Origin: Pseudoalteromonas sp. N1230-9
GTDB taxonomy: Bacteria > Pseudomonadota > Gammaproteobacteria > Enterobacterales > Alteromonadaceae
DNA length: 64,000 bases
Assembly: GCF_032716425.1 (NCBI RefSeq)
Contig: NZ_CP090419.1
Location: 2,296,001-2,360,000 of the forward strand
Direction: 5' to 3'
The notes under the pieces were generated by a model. It had not been told where the DNA came from. It did no database searches and saw nothing but the letters and a program-made list of their open reading frames with translations. Of the stretch, positions 46,209-54,916 are shown in pieces; position 1 is the stretch's first letter, and every line of letters begins with the position of its first letter. A program made the position numbers and the translations under genes.

Positions 46209-47546
46209 TTAAACCAATTCGGATAAAGTTGCTAATGCAACAATACTGGCTAACCCCACTTGAGCAATCAAGCTAAACAATGAGAATAATCTCAGTAAGA
46301 ATAAACCCCAAGGATGGCGTAAATGTGGATAAAGTGCGCAACGCTTTAAGCTCGTTGCAAAAAAGAAACACAAAATAGCCACCAAAGTGAAGCTCAGTGT
46401 TAATTCACTTTTTATTGCAATACTGTCATCAAAAAAGAAGAATAACTGCATTGGCAGCAACAAGGTAACAATTGCGTGGAGAAGGTGCACTTTCTTAACA
46501 CGATCAAATTGCCCCTCTGGTGATAATTCTTTAATGCCAAATTCACGCTCAAGACATTTTACAAGGCTATCTGCTTTTATACTCACCGCCAGGCGATAGC
46601 AGCTTAAACCATCGTTATTGCGTACACGATAATCAAAACCTTGTTTTAGTAATAACACTAGTAATGGTTCATTTTCAGCAAGCACGGCATAGTGTAATGC
46701 TGTATTACCTTTTATATCCTGAATCGTTTTATCTTGATGCTCCAGCAAAGTCTCAACAACATTGACGTAGCCCTTCTCTGTAGCCCACATAAATGCTGTT
46801 TTGCCGTTTTCATCTGCCAGTGTGCCCGTTGCTCCTTGCTCAATAAAACGTTTTGCCATTGTTTGCTTAGCACTCTCATGGCTTAAGTGAGCTAACAATG
46901 CTTGCTCAAGAAGCGAAGCTGAATCGACATCCGGCGAAACTAATTTTAATAACGTGAAATAATCCTCACCAAGGGCGACTTTTTCTGCGGCAAGTTCTGT
47001 TAATTGCTCAAGTTCAGTAACTGAATCAGGTATAAAACCACTGAAACGCTCTCTAAAATCAACTTCAGTCCACAGAACTAATACATCATCCGCGGACATT
47101 TTCGCACCTTGACTTAACACATGTTCAATAACAGTAAAATAGCGGCGGTTAAATAATTGGCGAATGAGAGTAATTGGCGTTTTAACCGCAGATTGCGCAA
47201 ATGCACTCGCATATTGTTCCAATCGTTGGCAAAGCATCAGCACAAGCGTTTCAGGCGTGTAATCGTTTTCATAAAAGTGAGACTTCATTGCATTGATATA
47301 ATGCTGCGCAGCCTCATCAAACTCAGAAATATGCTGAAAATAACATTCCTCAAATGGCTCAAGGGGTGTTAGCCAAGAAAGATAATAGATAGGAGGTAAT
47401 ACAGTCGTGCATACACCATCGTCTTCATTGGTAGATTGGCATGCAGGCCAAGCTTCTAACGCATCTAAAATATAGGCCCCATTTTGTTCGACTAATCCTT
47501 TGATCAGTAACGGGTATTCCTTTGGCCAAATCAGTACATTTTCCAT
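46209..47546 (-). CDS. Ankyrin-repeat membrane protein
   Basis: 445 aa from ATG 47546 (a GTG eight codons upstream is possible). The N-terminal 210 residues are unrecognised. Ankyrin repeats lie at about 225-330 (GKTAFMWATEKGYVNVVETLL, KGNTALHYAVLAENEPLLVLLL, DGLSCYRLAV). The C-terminus has three membrane helices (about 355-445), so the repeats probably face the cytoplasm, and the protein is an inner-membrane scaffold. No function can be named. Confidence 0.8.
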   Translation of the reverse strand: MENVLIWPKEYPLLIKGLVEQNGAYILDALEAWPACQSTNEDDGVCTTVLPPIYYLSWLTPLEPFEECYFQHISEFDEAAQHYINAMKSHFYENDYTPETLVLMLCQRLEQYASAFAQSAVKTPITLIRQLFNRRYFTVIEHVLSQGAKMSADDVLVLWTEVDFRERFSGFIPDSVTELEQLTELAAEKVALGEDYFTLLKLVSPDVDSASLLEQALLAHLSHESAKQTMAKRFIEQGATGTLADENGKTAFMWATEKGYVNVVETLLEHQDKTIQDIKGNTALHYAVLAENEPLLVLLLKQGFDYRVRNNDGLSCYRLAVSIKADSLVKCLEREFGIKELSPEGQFDRVKKVHLLHAIVTLLLPMQLFFFFDDSIAIKSELTLSFTLVAILCFFFATSLKRCALYPHLRHPWGLFLLRLFSLFSLIAQVGLASIVALATLSELV

Positions 47547-47845
47547 TAAAAAAACACAACTCCGCTGCACATTATTAGATGTCTTATTAAGCTACAAATT
47601 ATGCCAAAATTTAACTGACACTGCGCTTAATATCACGACCAATAAAAACAGTATCTAATGATACTAAGGTAAGAAGAAAAGTGCCTTAATTCTACCACAG
47701 AGGTTAAGAGGTGCTAGCGTAAAGTCAGTGATTTTTAAAGAAAATAGAAAAGCAGTAGCACATGGATACACTGACTGCTTGGTTGGAGACTAAATAAACC
47801 TAAACTTACTGAAAATATGTCTTTAACGTAAGTCTAGGTCTAAGC

Positions 47846-48439
47846 CTATTTGCTGGCTAATTCTTGAGTAACTTCGTCAATACCAACTTGGCTGATACGT
47901 TGCAAAACCTCTTTTTGCTTAGCACTCAGTAAAGAAATCCCTTCAGCAACGATATCGTACACTTTCCATTGCTTATTCTTACTCTGGCGTAGCTTAAAAT
48001 GAAGGTCTATAGTTGGCGCATTCTCATCCACAATTTGTGTTTTAACGGTCGCGTAGTCACCATCGACTAATTGTGCTTGATCAAAGATAACTTTTTGACC
48101 TGTGTATTTCATTAACGCACCAGCATAAGTAACAGTTAAATAATGCTCAACCGCTGAAATAAAGCTAACAGCTTGCTCACGGCGCAACCCTTTAATATGC
48201 TTGCCAAGCAACTTATATGAAACAAACTTAATATCCATATGCGGTAGCAAACGTTTTTCAACAATGTCTGCCATGGCTTGTGAGCTTGCATCACCTTTTG
48301 CGTTTACACTTGCAATGTCTACAAATAAATCAGCGGTCACTGACTCTAACAACTGTTTTGGAGAATTCAGTTGGCTAGCAAAGACACTTGAAGCAAATAG
48401 CGCAGTAACAAGTAAAAAGGCGTTAATTAATTTGGTCAT
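47846..48439 (-). CDS. mlaC: MlaC-type periplasmic phospholipid-binding protein
   Basis: 197 aa from ATG 48439 (a GTG three codons upstream is possible). Signal peptide ending VFASQ, then LLPHMDIKFVSYKLLGKHIKG, FKLRQSKNKQWKVYDIVAEGISLL, the classic MlaC/Ttg2D pattern. MlaC shuttles phospholipids between the outer-membrane MlaA and the inner-membrane MlaFEDB. It stands alone, so it may be a second copy or a relocated gene. Confidence 0.87.
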   Translation of the reverse strand: MTKLINAFLLVTALFASSVFASQLNSPKQLLESVTADLFVDIASVNAKGDASSQAMADIVEKRLLPHMDIKFVSYKLLGKHIKGLRREQAVSFISAVEHYLTVTYAGALMKYTGQKVIFDQAQLVDGDYATVKTQIVDENAPTIDLHFKLRQSKNKQWKVYDIVAEGISLLSAKQKEVLQRISQVGIDEVTQELASK

Positions 48440-48674
48440 GATATGCACTTACCGTTGAAAATTTGAGCCAATATACCGATATTAGCCCCAAATAAAAAGA
48501 AACAATCCGACACCTTTTTAATGCCAAATCCGCACCAATCGATTTTTGTTTTAGTTTTCAGTTAATTGCTAAAAAAACTAAGTAAGTGCACAGTAGATGT
48601 GTATTTTTGCACATTGAAAAGCCCCCTTGGCCACCCCTATTTACATGCTCATAGTCACTATGAGAAGTCCCGAT

Positions 48675-49211
48675 ATGAAAACTACACACATTTTAAACGC
48701 CCTAACATTCGTTATAACAGCTAGTTTAACAACACCTGCTTTTGCAAATTCAAATCATGGTTATGCCATTGACTATATTCAAGGCGAAGGAGATGTGAAA
48801 GGGGTAAAACTTGCTTATCAATATCACATCCCCCAAGAGCAACTCCCTTTTCAGCATGCACGCCTCTACTTCGAATCAAGCTTTAATATTTGGCAATATG
48901 GTAAAGAAAACAACCATCAAACTAACCTAGTTTTAGCCATGTCTCCTGTTATTCAATATCCTGTTTTTAGTGTTAAAAACATCCCTGTTTCAGTGGAGTT
49001 CGGGATTGGCGTCTCTTTGTTAGATGACACCCATTTTGCAGGTAAGAACGTTAGCACTCACTACCAATTTGAAGATAGATTAGGGCTCGTCGCAGACTTA
49101 GGTGATAATACTAGTTTAGCATTAAGATACTTACATTATTCTAATGCGGGCTTCAAAAGCCCGAACCCTGGCCTTGATTTTATATCTCTGTCTTATGCTA
49201 GACGCTTTTAA
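48675..49211 (+). CDS. pagL: Lipid A 3-O-deacylase (PagL type)
   Basis: 178 aa from ATG 48675 (earlier in-frame starts would add a non-signal stretch). Signal peptide ending TPAFA; beta-barrel with HARLYFESSFNIWQYG. The C-terminal YLHYSNAGFKSPNPGLDF carries the catalytic His-Ser pair and the NPG motif of PagL. Removes the 3-position acyl chain of lipid A in the outer membrane. The window also has eptA, another lipid A modifier. Confidence 0.87.
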   Translation: MKTTHILNALTFVITASLTTPAFANSNHGYAIDYIQGEGDVKGVKLAYQYHIPQEQLPFQHARLYFESSFNIWQYGKENNHQTNLVLAMSPVIQYPVFSVKNIPVSVEFGIGVSLLDDTHFAGKNVSTHYQFEDRLGLVADLGDNTSLALRYLHYSNAGFKSPNPGLDFISLSYARRF

Positions 49212-49250
49212 GTGCTACTATTTATCAAAATTGACTAGTTGGGTTTGAGC

Positions 49251-49388
49251 ATGGAAACATGGCAAAAAATTGCAATTGTTGTTGCGGTTTTCGGCGTTGT
49301 TATTGGTAACCTCGCCTTATTAAAACACGCTGCAAAAATGGATTTTAAAAAACCACAAAACGATGATGATAAAAAAAGCCCTGATTAG
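49251..49388 (+). CDS. DUF2897-like small membrane protein
   Basis: 45 aa, ATG 49251 to TAG 49388. One membrane helix (KIAIVVAVFGVVIGNLALL) and a basic then Asp-rich tail (FKKPQNDDDKK). The METW start and IGNLALLK motif match DUF2897. The stop codon lies in the loop of a terminator hairpin, so it forms the end of its own transcript. Confidence 0.75.
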   Translation: METWQKIAIVVAVFGVVIGNLALLKHAAKMDFKKPQNDDDKKSPD

Positions 49389-49404
49389 TTATCAGGGCTT
49401 TATA
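49378..49404 (+). terminator. Terminator overlapping the DUF2897-like stop codon
   Basis: GCCCTGAT-TAGTT-ATCAGGGC, 8-bp stem, T-tract short (TTTAT), A-tract on the other strand (AAAAAAA) gives a better terminator for the convergent YjiH gene. Confidence 0.8.
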
Positions 49405-49423
49405 ATAATACCTAAAGACTCAC

Positions 49424-50791
49424 TCAGACCAACCAATGAGCCATTAAAACGATAACAGGCAGTGTCACTAACGTTCTTAAAATAAATATCAAGAACAACT
49501 CAACGATATTCACAGGGATTTTACTACCCAGTAATAAGGCACCTACTTCAGACATATAAATTAATTGCGTCACACTCATTGCCGCAATAATGAAACGCGT
49601 TACATCACTTTCAATACTACCTGCGGCTAAAATAGACGGAATAAACATATCAGCAAATCCCACCATAATAGTTTGTGCAGCAGCTTCCGCCTCTGGTACC
49701 TGCAATAGTTCTAAAAATGGTACGAATGGTTTACCCATATACTCAAAAATTGGCGTATATTCGGCAATAATAAGCGCAAATGTACCCACAGCCATAACCA
49801 CAGGTAACACAGCAAAAACCATGTCAAGGGCATTGTGAATCCCCTCTTTTAAAGTACCAAAGAAACCTGGCGCAGTTCTAGCCTTTGCAAGTGCAACATC
49901 AAGCGAGTGCGTTATCAGTGTTTTTCCTTCTGGCACTGCTTCTGCATGCTCATCAGGTTGAGTACCATCAACATATAAATCTTTCTTAAAACGTAAAGGA
50001 GGCAAGCGAGGCACGATAAGTGCGGCAACAAAGCCAGCTAGACACACAGTCAAATAGAAAGGAGCAAATAAATGCTCTAATTTAACTTGGCCAATTACAA
50101 CTAAGCAAAAAGTTATTGATACAGCAGAAAAAGTGGTACCAATAATCGCTGCTTCGCGTTGGGTGTAATGTTTATCTTCATATTGGCGTGCAGTCATCAA
50201 AATTCCCACACTACCGTCGCCTAACCAAGATGCTACACAGTTAACTGCGCTGCGCCCTGGCACACCAAATAATGGTCGCATTACTTTCGTCAATAAGGTG
50301 CCGACAAGCTCTAACAGACCAAAATTTAATAATAGAGGAAGTAATAACCCTGCTAATATAAATACTGAAAACAACACTGGAAGCAGATCATTTAGAACTA
50401 GAGCTCCCGTATTTTTGGAAGTAATCATTTCAGGCCCATACTGGGTATAGGTCAATAGTATAAACACCATACCGAATAGGCGAACACTGAGCCACAACCA
50501 ACTTACGTCAAACAAATGCTTGATTACAAACACCTTTAAAAGTGCTTTCGGCTGAAATAATTTAATAACTAAGGAAAGCACACCCGTTATACATACAATA
50601 GTGGTTATTAAACCTAATGCGAATGGTGCTATCCATTGCTGAACTCCCTTTGCCATCACAGCAATAGGAATAGTCATTGCCTCACCTATGGGCACCGGCG
50701 TCATAAACAAAAAGACACCTATAAGTGAAGGAACGAAAAAGGTAAACAAAGTTCGCAAGTTACTGCGATTTGCAGTGTTTAAGTTAGACAT
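49424..50791 (-). CDS. YjiH family membrane transporter (nucleoside-recognition domain type)
   Basis: 455 aa from ATG 50791 (CAGG upstream). About ten membrane helices. Contains RSAVNCVASWLGDGSVGILMT and MVGFADMFIPSILAAG, typical of the YjiH/nucleoside-recognition (gate) domain family. Substrate unknown. It lies 71 bp after bamC on the same strand. Confidence 0.85.
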   Translation of the reverse strand: MSNLNTANRSNLRTLFTFFVPSLIGVFLFMTPVPIGEAMTIPIAVMAKGVQQWIAPFALGLITTIVCITGVLSLVIKLFQPKALLKVFVIKHLFDVSWLWLSVRLFGMVFILLTYTQYGPEMITSKNTGALVLNDLLPVLFSVFILAGLLLPLLLNFGLLELVGTLLTKVMRPLFGVPGRSAVNCVASWLGDGSVGILMTARQYEDKHYTQREAAIIGTTFSAVSITFCLVVIGQVKLEHLFAPFYLTVCLAGFVAALIVPRLPPLRFKKDLYVDGTQPDEHAEAVPEGKTLITHSLDVALAKARTAPGFFGTLKEGIHNALDMVFAVLPVVMAVGTFALIIAEYTPIFEYMGKPFVPFLELLQVPEAEAAAQTIMVGFADMFIPSILAAGSIESDVTRFIIAAMSVTQLIYMSEVGALLLGSKIPVNIVELFLIFILRTLVTLPVIVLMAHWLV

Positions 50792-50862
50792 ATTTTCAAC
50801 CTGTAAAAACCACAAAAAGAGCGGTGAGGCTCTTTCTGTGGTGGTTTTAACTTTTATAATTA

Positions 50863-51924
50863 TTAAATATTAATACCGCGCTGGCGCAGCGCATTTTCTA
50901 GTGCTTGTTGTAGGTCATTCATTGTACCTGGCTCTAATGTAGTTCCTTCAGAGTCCATCCACGTCAGACTCGTACCGCCTTCATTTGTGCGACTTACAAG
51001 TATTTGGTATTGGCCATTTTCGATTGGTAACTCTGCTAATTCTTCACCCCAAATTGAATCCCAAACGCTTGACTCAGGCTTCTTGTAATCAGCCGTAATC
51101 AAACCTCTTTCTTGGTCAATTTCAACAATCGTGAAAGATAAACGCTCTAAGAAGCCAGAAAAACGATCAAATACCACAAAGTAATCTTGTTCAGTCACTA
51201 ATGCAGCGTTGCCTTTGTTATCAAATCCCATTTCAAGAGAAATAATACCTTGCTGCTTACGCATTTCGACTTCAAGTTGACGATAACGGTAATCAAACTC
51301 AGCAATTACTTGATTAAGCGCTCGTACTTCAAGCTGTTGCTTTAAAAGTGGCGTAAGCTCTTGCGAGTCACTTTTAAAATCAACCAATTTGCTGCTTAAT
51401 GATGCCGTACGCTGGTGAGATTTTTCTTCAATTGTAAACAAGAATCGCTGTTGTGAAACGTCTGCTTCATCTTCCCAAAACCAAACATCTTCTGGTTTGA
51501 TGATGCTATACCAATCAGTCTCAATACTGCCAAGCAACTTATCTTCCTTCGTTGCGCGAGTATTCTCTTCATGTAATACAGCGTTAATTGAGTCCCAAAT
51601 AAACTCGTCTAAGTCAACAATGCCGTCGTTTTTGTCAAAGTATACGCGAGCATCTTTATCACCCTCTTCTACCCAGCTACCCTGAGCAATAGTGATAACT
51701 TGTGCGGGTGGACGATAATTTTTTGCTTCTGGATCGTTGTCATATTGAGCAACATCCATTTTATAGGTCAGATCTTGAGCTGGCTGCGCAAGTCCTTCAG
51801 GCGCTTTAACCGGTTCGTTAGCACGATAATTACGTTTATGATGTGCTTCGTCAGTAAAGACACCGCACCCTGTTAAACTAACCATTACGCTTACTGCAAG
51901 CGCCTTTGAGATCCAATACTGCAC
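50863..51924 (-). CDS. bamC: Outer-membrane assembly lipoprotein BamC
   Basis: 353 aa from GTG 51924, with AAGGAG eight bases upstream. Lipobox LTGC, Cys20. Two helix-grip domains typical of BamC (Lys/Glu-rich; WIWDSINAVL-like FIWDSINAVL near 108; SRTNEGGTSLTWMDSEG near the end). Part of the BAM complex. In E. coli dapA precedes bamC; here the interval toward gcvR is only 372 bp and holds no dapA. Confidence 0.9.
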   Translation of the reverse strand: MQYWISKALAVSVMVSLTGCGVFTDEAHHKRNYRANEPVKAPEGLAQPAQDLTYKMDVAQYDNDPEAKNYRPPAQVITIAQGSWVEEGDKDARVYFDKNDGIVDLDEFIWDSINAVLHEENTRATKEDKLLGSIETDWYSIIKPEDVWFWEDEADVSQQRFLFTIEEKSHQRTASLSSKLVDFKSDSQELTPLLKQQLEVRALNQVIAEFDYRYRQLEVEMRKQQGIISLEMGFDNKGNAALVTEQDYFVVFDRFSGFLERLSFTIVEIDQERGLITADYKKPESSVWDSIWGEELAELPIENGQYQILVSRTNEGGTSLTWMDSEGTTLEPGTMNDLQQALENALRQRGINI

Positions 51925-52296
51925 AGATATTTCTCCTTAGCAAACCCTTAATTTTTTTAACAAATGTATGAGTGGGTAATGCCGATTTGGTTCACTGTAA
52001 AATCATTTTTGACTTTACATTTTTTGTTTTTATGCAAAAAACCCTAATCAATATGGGTTAGCGCGTAACCACTATGTTTGCTTATCGCCTTGCAAAATTT
52101 TAACTATGGTACTTTCAGATGCCCCTAAAAACAAGAAAGAGCGTACTTTATTAATGGCTTAATTAATCACCGCTATCGTCTATTCGGTAAATTATGTTAA
52201 ACTTCGCCGCCGTGCGGTATTAAACTCACGTGAAATCAAAGCTTATTCTGGCTTATATCCGTTGGTATTTATTAATTACTAGGTACTTAAAATTCC
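51925..52296. other. bamC-gcvR intergenic region, dapA absent
   Basis: 372 bp, divergent. No recognisable gene. A minus-strand hairpin AACCC...GGGTT with TTTTTT lies near 52035-52060. The E. coli order has dapA in this place; nothing here translates to a dapA fragment that I can see. Confidence 0.6.
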
Positions 52297-52830
52297 ATGA
52301 CTGCTTTTACGAATCATCAGATAGTGCTCACTGCGATCGGTGAAGATAGACCGGGTATCGTTAGCGAACTAACTCAACTAGTGAGTGATTGTCATTGCAA
52401 TATAATCGACAGTCGAATTGCTATTTTAGGCAACGAATTTACCTTCATCATGTTATTAGCTGGTGACATGTCGGCAATTAGCCGAATTGAACATACATTG
52501 CCAACTAAAGGGATGGAGCTAGGCTTATTAACCATGATGAAACGCACAGCAAGCCATGTGGCAAGTGAGTTTTGTGCAGGTTACACACTCGAATACACAG
52601 GTATCGACACACCAGGAACTCTCAGTAAAGTGACACGCTTTTTTGCTGATAACAATATCAGTATTTGCTCATTAAAATCAGATACATTTGATGACGATGA
52701 AGATGTGAAAATGCGTTGTGAACTAGAGTTTAATATTCCAGTAGAAGTTGATATTGATAAATTTAAAGTTAGTTTTGAAGATCTTTCTCGTAGTTTGAAC
52801 GTAGACTATATTTTCAGACGCATTCGCTAA
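52297..52830 (+). CDS. gcvR: Glycine cleavage system transcriptional repressor (ACT domains)
   Basis: 177 aa with two ACT-type domains (VLTAIGEDRPGIVSELT at 11-27; LEYTGIDTPGTLSKVTRFF near 95-113). GcvR antagonises GcvA when glycine is scarce. It is followed by bcp 10 nt later, as in E. coli. Confidence 0.92.
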   Translation: MTAFTNHQIVLTAIGEDRPGIVSELTQLVSDCHCNIIDSRIAILGNEFTFIMLLAGDMSAISRIEHTLPTKGMELGLLTMMKRTASHVASEFCAGYTLEYTGIDTPGTLSKVTRFFADNNISICSLKSDTFDDDEDVKMRCELEFNIPVEVDIDKFKVSFEDLSRSLNVDYIFRRIR

Positions 52831-52840
52831 GGAGCTAAGC

Positions 52841-53320
52841 ATGAACAAAATTAATCCTCTTCAAGCAGGTGATACAGCCCCAGCTTTTAGTTTACAAAAC
52901 CAAAATGATGAAACAATCACACTCGCTGAGCTATTAAAAGAGCAGCAAGTGCTTGTTTACTTCTATCCAAAGGCATCCACTCCAGGGTGCACAGTACAAG
53001 CTGAAAACTTACGTGATGAAAAAGCTGAGCTTGCTAAATTAAATACACGTGTTGTTGGTATCAGCCCTGACCCAATCAAACGTTTAAAGAACTTTGAAAC
53101 CAAAAAAGAACTTAACTTTGATTTATTAGCCGACGAAGATCATGCTATTGCTGATGCATTTGGTATTTGGGGTTACAAAAAGTTTATGGGTAAAGAGTAC
53201 GAAGGTATTCACCGTATTAGTTTCCTTGTAGGCCAAGACGGTAAAATCAAACACGTATTTGATAAGTTTAAAACTAAAGACCACCATCAAGTCGTGCTTG
53301 ATTATTTAGCTCAAAGCTAA
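52841..53320 (+). CDS. bcp: Thiol peroxidase Bcp (peroxiredoxin Q type)
   Basis: 159 aa. Peroxidatic Cys in YFYPKASTPGCTVQA. This Bcp has T-P-G-C-T but lacks the second Cys five residues later (E. coli CTVQACGL becomes CTVQAEN), so it would work as a 1-Cys enzyme. AAGGAG precedes ATG 52841. Confidence 0.93.
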   Translation: MNKINPLQAGDTAPAFSLQNQNDETITLAELLKEQQVLVYFYPKASTPGCTVQAENLRDEKAELAKLNTRVVGISPDPIKRLKNFETKKELNFDLLADEDHAIADAFGIWGYKKFMGKEYEGIHRISFLVGQDGKIKHVFDKFKTKDHHQVVLDYLAQS

Positions 53321-53346
53321 TAATTGAACTGAGTATAAAATACAAA

Positions 53347-53373
53347 AGCGTTGCCATTGTGCAACGCTTTTTT
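53347..53373. terminator. Bidirectional terminator between bcp and queE
   Basis: AGCGTTGC-CATTGT-GCAACGCT followed by TTTTTTG, A-tract before. Strong in the plus direction. Confidence 0.9.
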
Positions 53374-53391
53374 GTTCTACAGAGTAATAAA

Positions 53392-54057
53392 CTAACTAAT
53401 TCCCAAATATTTATGTACTTGTACTGACAGGCGCCAGTTTTTAGCGATACAGGTCTCAATAGCCAGTTTAGTTGCTGAGGTTTTTTGGCTAATTGGTTGC
53501 AGGTACACTAAACGTGGGTTCACTCCTGTTTTTAAGAATAAGTCTTCAAGTTCTTCAACGTGCTTTTGCATTGCAACTGGGTGTTTAATTTCGTCTGCAC
53601 GTTGCATGGCACTGCGTAATACGTTGTAGCCACCACGCATATTAATTTTTGGTGATACAGTCACCCATGTCTGCTCTGGGACTAAAATTTCAAATGTGCC
53701 GCTGGTTTCAATTTGAGTTGAGTAGCCATTTGCGTGTAATAATTCACACACTGGATTTAAGTCGTACATGCAAGGCTCACCACCGGTGATCACCACATGT
53801 TTTGCGTTGTAGCCACGTTCTTTAAATAGCGCTAACACTTGCTCAGCCGTTGCTTCTGCCCAATGATCTGAGTCGGCTTTTTTCTCAACCGTGTCATCTA
53901 AGGACACTTTATATACATTATCAACATCCCATGTTTGCTTTGTATCACACCAAGCACAACCCACTGGGCAGCCTTGTAAACGTAAAAAGATTGAAGGTGT
54001 ACCTGTAAAACTTGCTTCACCTTGAATTGTTTCAAACACTTCGTTAATTTTGTACAA
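53392..54057 (-). CDS. queE: 7-carboxy-7-deazaguanine synthase (radical SAM)
   Basis: About 221 aa from TTG 54057; a GTG four codons upstream (54069) is the alternative. TTG is preferred because the protein then begins YKINEVFETIQG like E. coli QueE. Cluster motif CPVGCAWC (CX3CX2C), GGEPCMYDL, substrate site ETSGTF. Converts carboxytetrahydropterin to carboxydeazaguanine. Divergent from queC, the next step. Confidence 0.92.
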   Translation of the reverse strand: MYKINEVFETIQGEASFTGTPSIFLRLQGCPVGCAWCDTKQTWDVDNVYKVSLDDTVEKKADSDHWAEATAEQVLALFKERGYNAKHVVITGGEPCMYDLNPVCELLHANGYSTQIETSGTFEILVPEQTWVTVSPKINMRGGYNVLRSAMQRADEIKHPVAMQKHVEELEDLFLKTGVNPRLVYLQPISQKTSATKLAIETCIAKNWRLSVQVHKYLGIS

Positions 54058-54202
54058 AAGACATCTCACTTACGACGCAACGGTATAAAATACATACCAT
54101 CAAAAAACCAAAAACACGCGCAAAAATTGTTATTTAGGCCCGAGCCGTGTAGTATATCGCGCCCTGAAGTAAACCTCTATCAAAAGTAAGAGCAAAACAG
54201 AT

Positions 54203-54859
54203 ATGACGCAAAAAGTAGTTGTGATTTATTCCGGCGGTATGGACTCATTTACCGTATTAAATAAAGCCCTGCAACAAGGCCATGAGGTATATGCCCTGTC
54301 GTTCGACTACGGCCAGCGTCATGTTAAAGAGCTTAAAGTAGCTGCTCAAGTGTGTGAAAATTTAGGTGTTTCTCATAAGATTGTTGATATTTCAGCTATT
54401 AACCAGTTAATTGGTGGCTCATCTTTAACTGATGATATCGAAGTACCAGAAGGTCACTACGAAGAAGAAAGCATGAAGAGCACAATTGTGCCTAACCGTA
54501 ATATGATCTTACTTTCACTTGCAGTGGGTTATGCGGTGTCTTTAAAAGCAAGCAAAGTCTATTACGGCGCGCATTCAGGTGACCATGCAATTTATCCAGA
54601 CTGTCGCCCAGAGTTCGTACAAAAAATGGATGATGTTTGCCGTATTGCCAACTATGACGCTGTGGAAATTTTCAGCCCGTATTTAAATAATACCAAAATC
54701 GATATTTTGACAGACGGTTTAAAAATGGGTCTTGATTATAGCCAAACGTGGACATGTTATAATGGCCGCGACAAAGCCTGTGGCAAATGTGGTGCTTGCC
54801 AAGAGCGTTTAGAGGCTTTTGCATTAAATAACGTTACCGACCCTATCGAATACGAGTAA
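54203..54859 (+). CDS. queC: 7-cyano-7-deazaguanine synthase
   Basis: 218 aa. ATP PP-loop YSGGMDSFT (9-17), zinc Cys cluster [19 protein letters not shown] near the end. Turns CDG into preQ0 with ammonia and ATP. Promoter region shared with queE. Confidence 0.96.
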   Translation: MTQKVVVIYSGGMDSFTVLNKALQQGHEVYALSFDYGQRHVKELKVAAQVCENLGVSHKIVDISAINQLIGGSSLTDDIEVPEGHYEEESMKSTIVPNRNMILLSLAVGYAVSLKASKVYYGAHSGDHAIYPDCRPEFVQKMDDVCRIANYDAVEIFSPYLNNTKIDILTDGLKMGLDYSQTWTCYNGRDKACGKCGACQERLEAFALNNVTDPIEYE

Positions 54860-54890
54860 TCTTATTTTGGATGGGACAGATTAAGTTTAA

Positions 54891-54916
54891 AAGGCGAGTT
54901 TAACTCGCCTTTTTTG
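54891..54916. terminator. Bidirectional terminator between queC and the FAN1-DnaQ gene
   Basis: AAGGCGAGT-TTA-ACTCGCCTT followed by TTTTG; the hairpin covers the stop codon of the convergent nuclease gene. Confidence 0.9.

Noticed and set aside
52106..52281. A reading frame with basic residues upstream of gcvR (interrupted by one TAA)
   Set aside because: An 18-codon piece, a stop, then about 39 open codons without a start. It lies where the gcvR promoter is expected, and matches nothing known to me.
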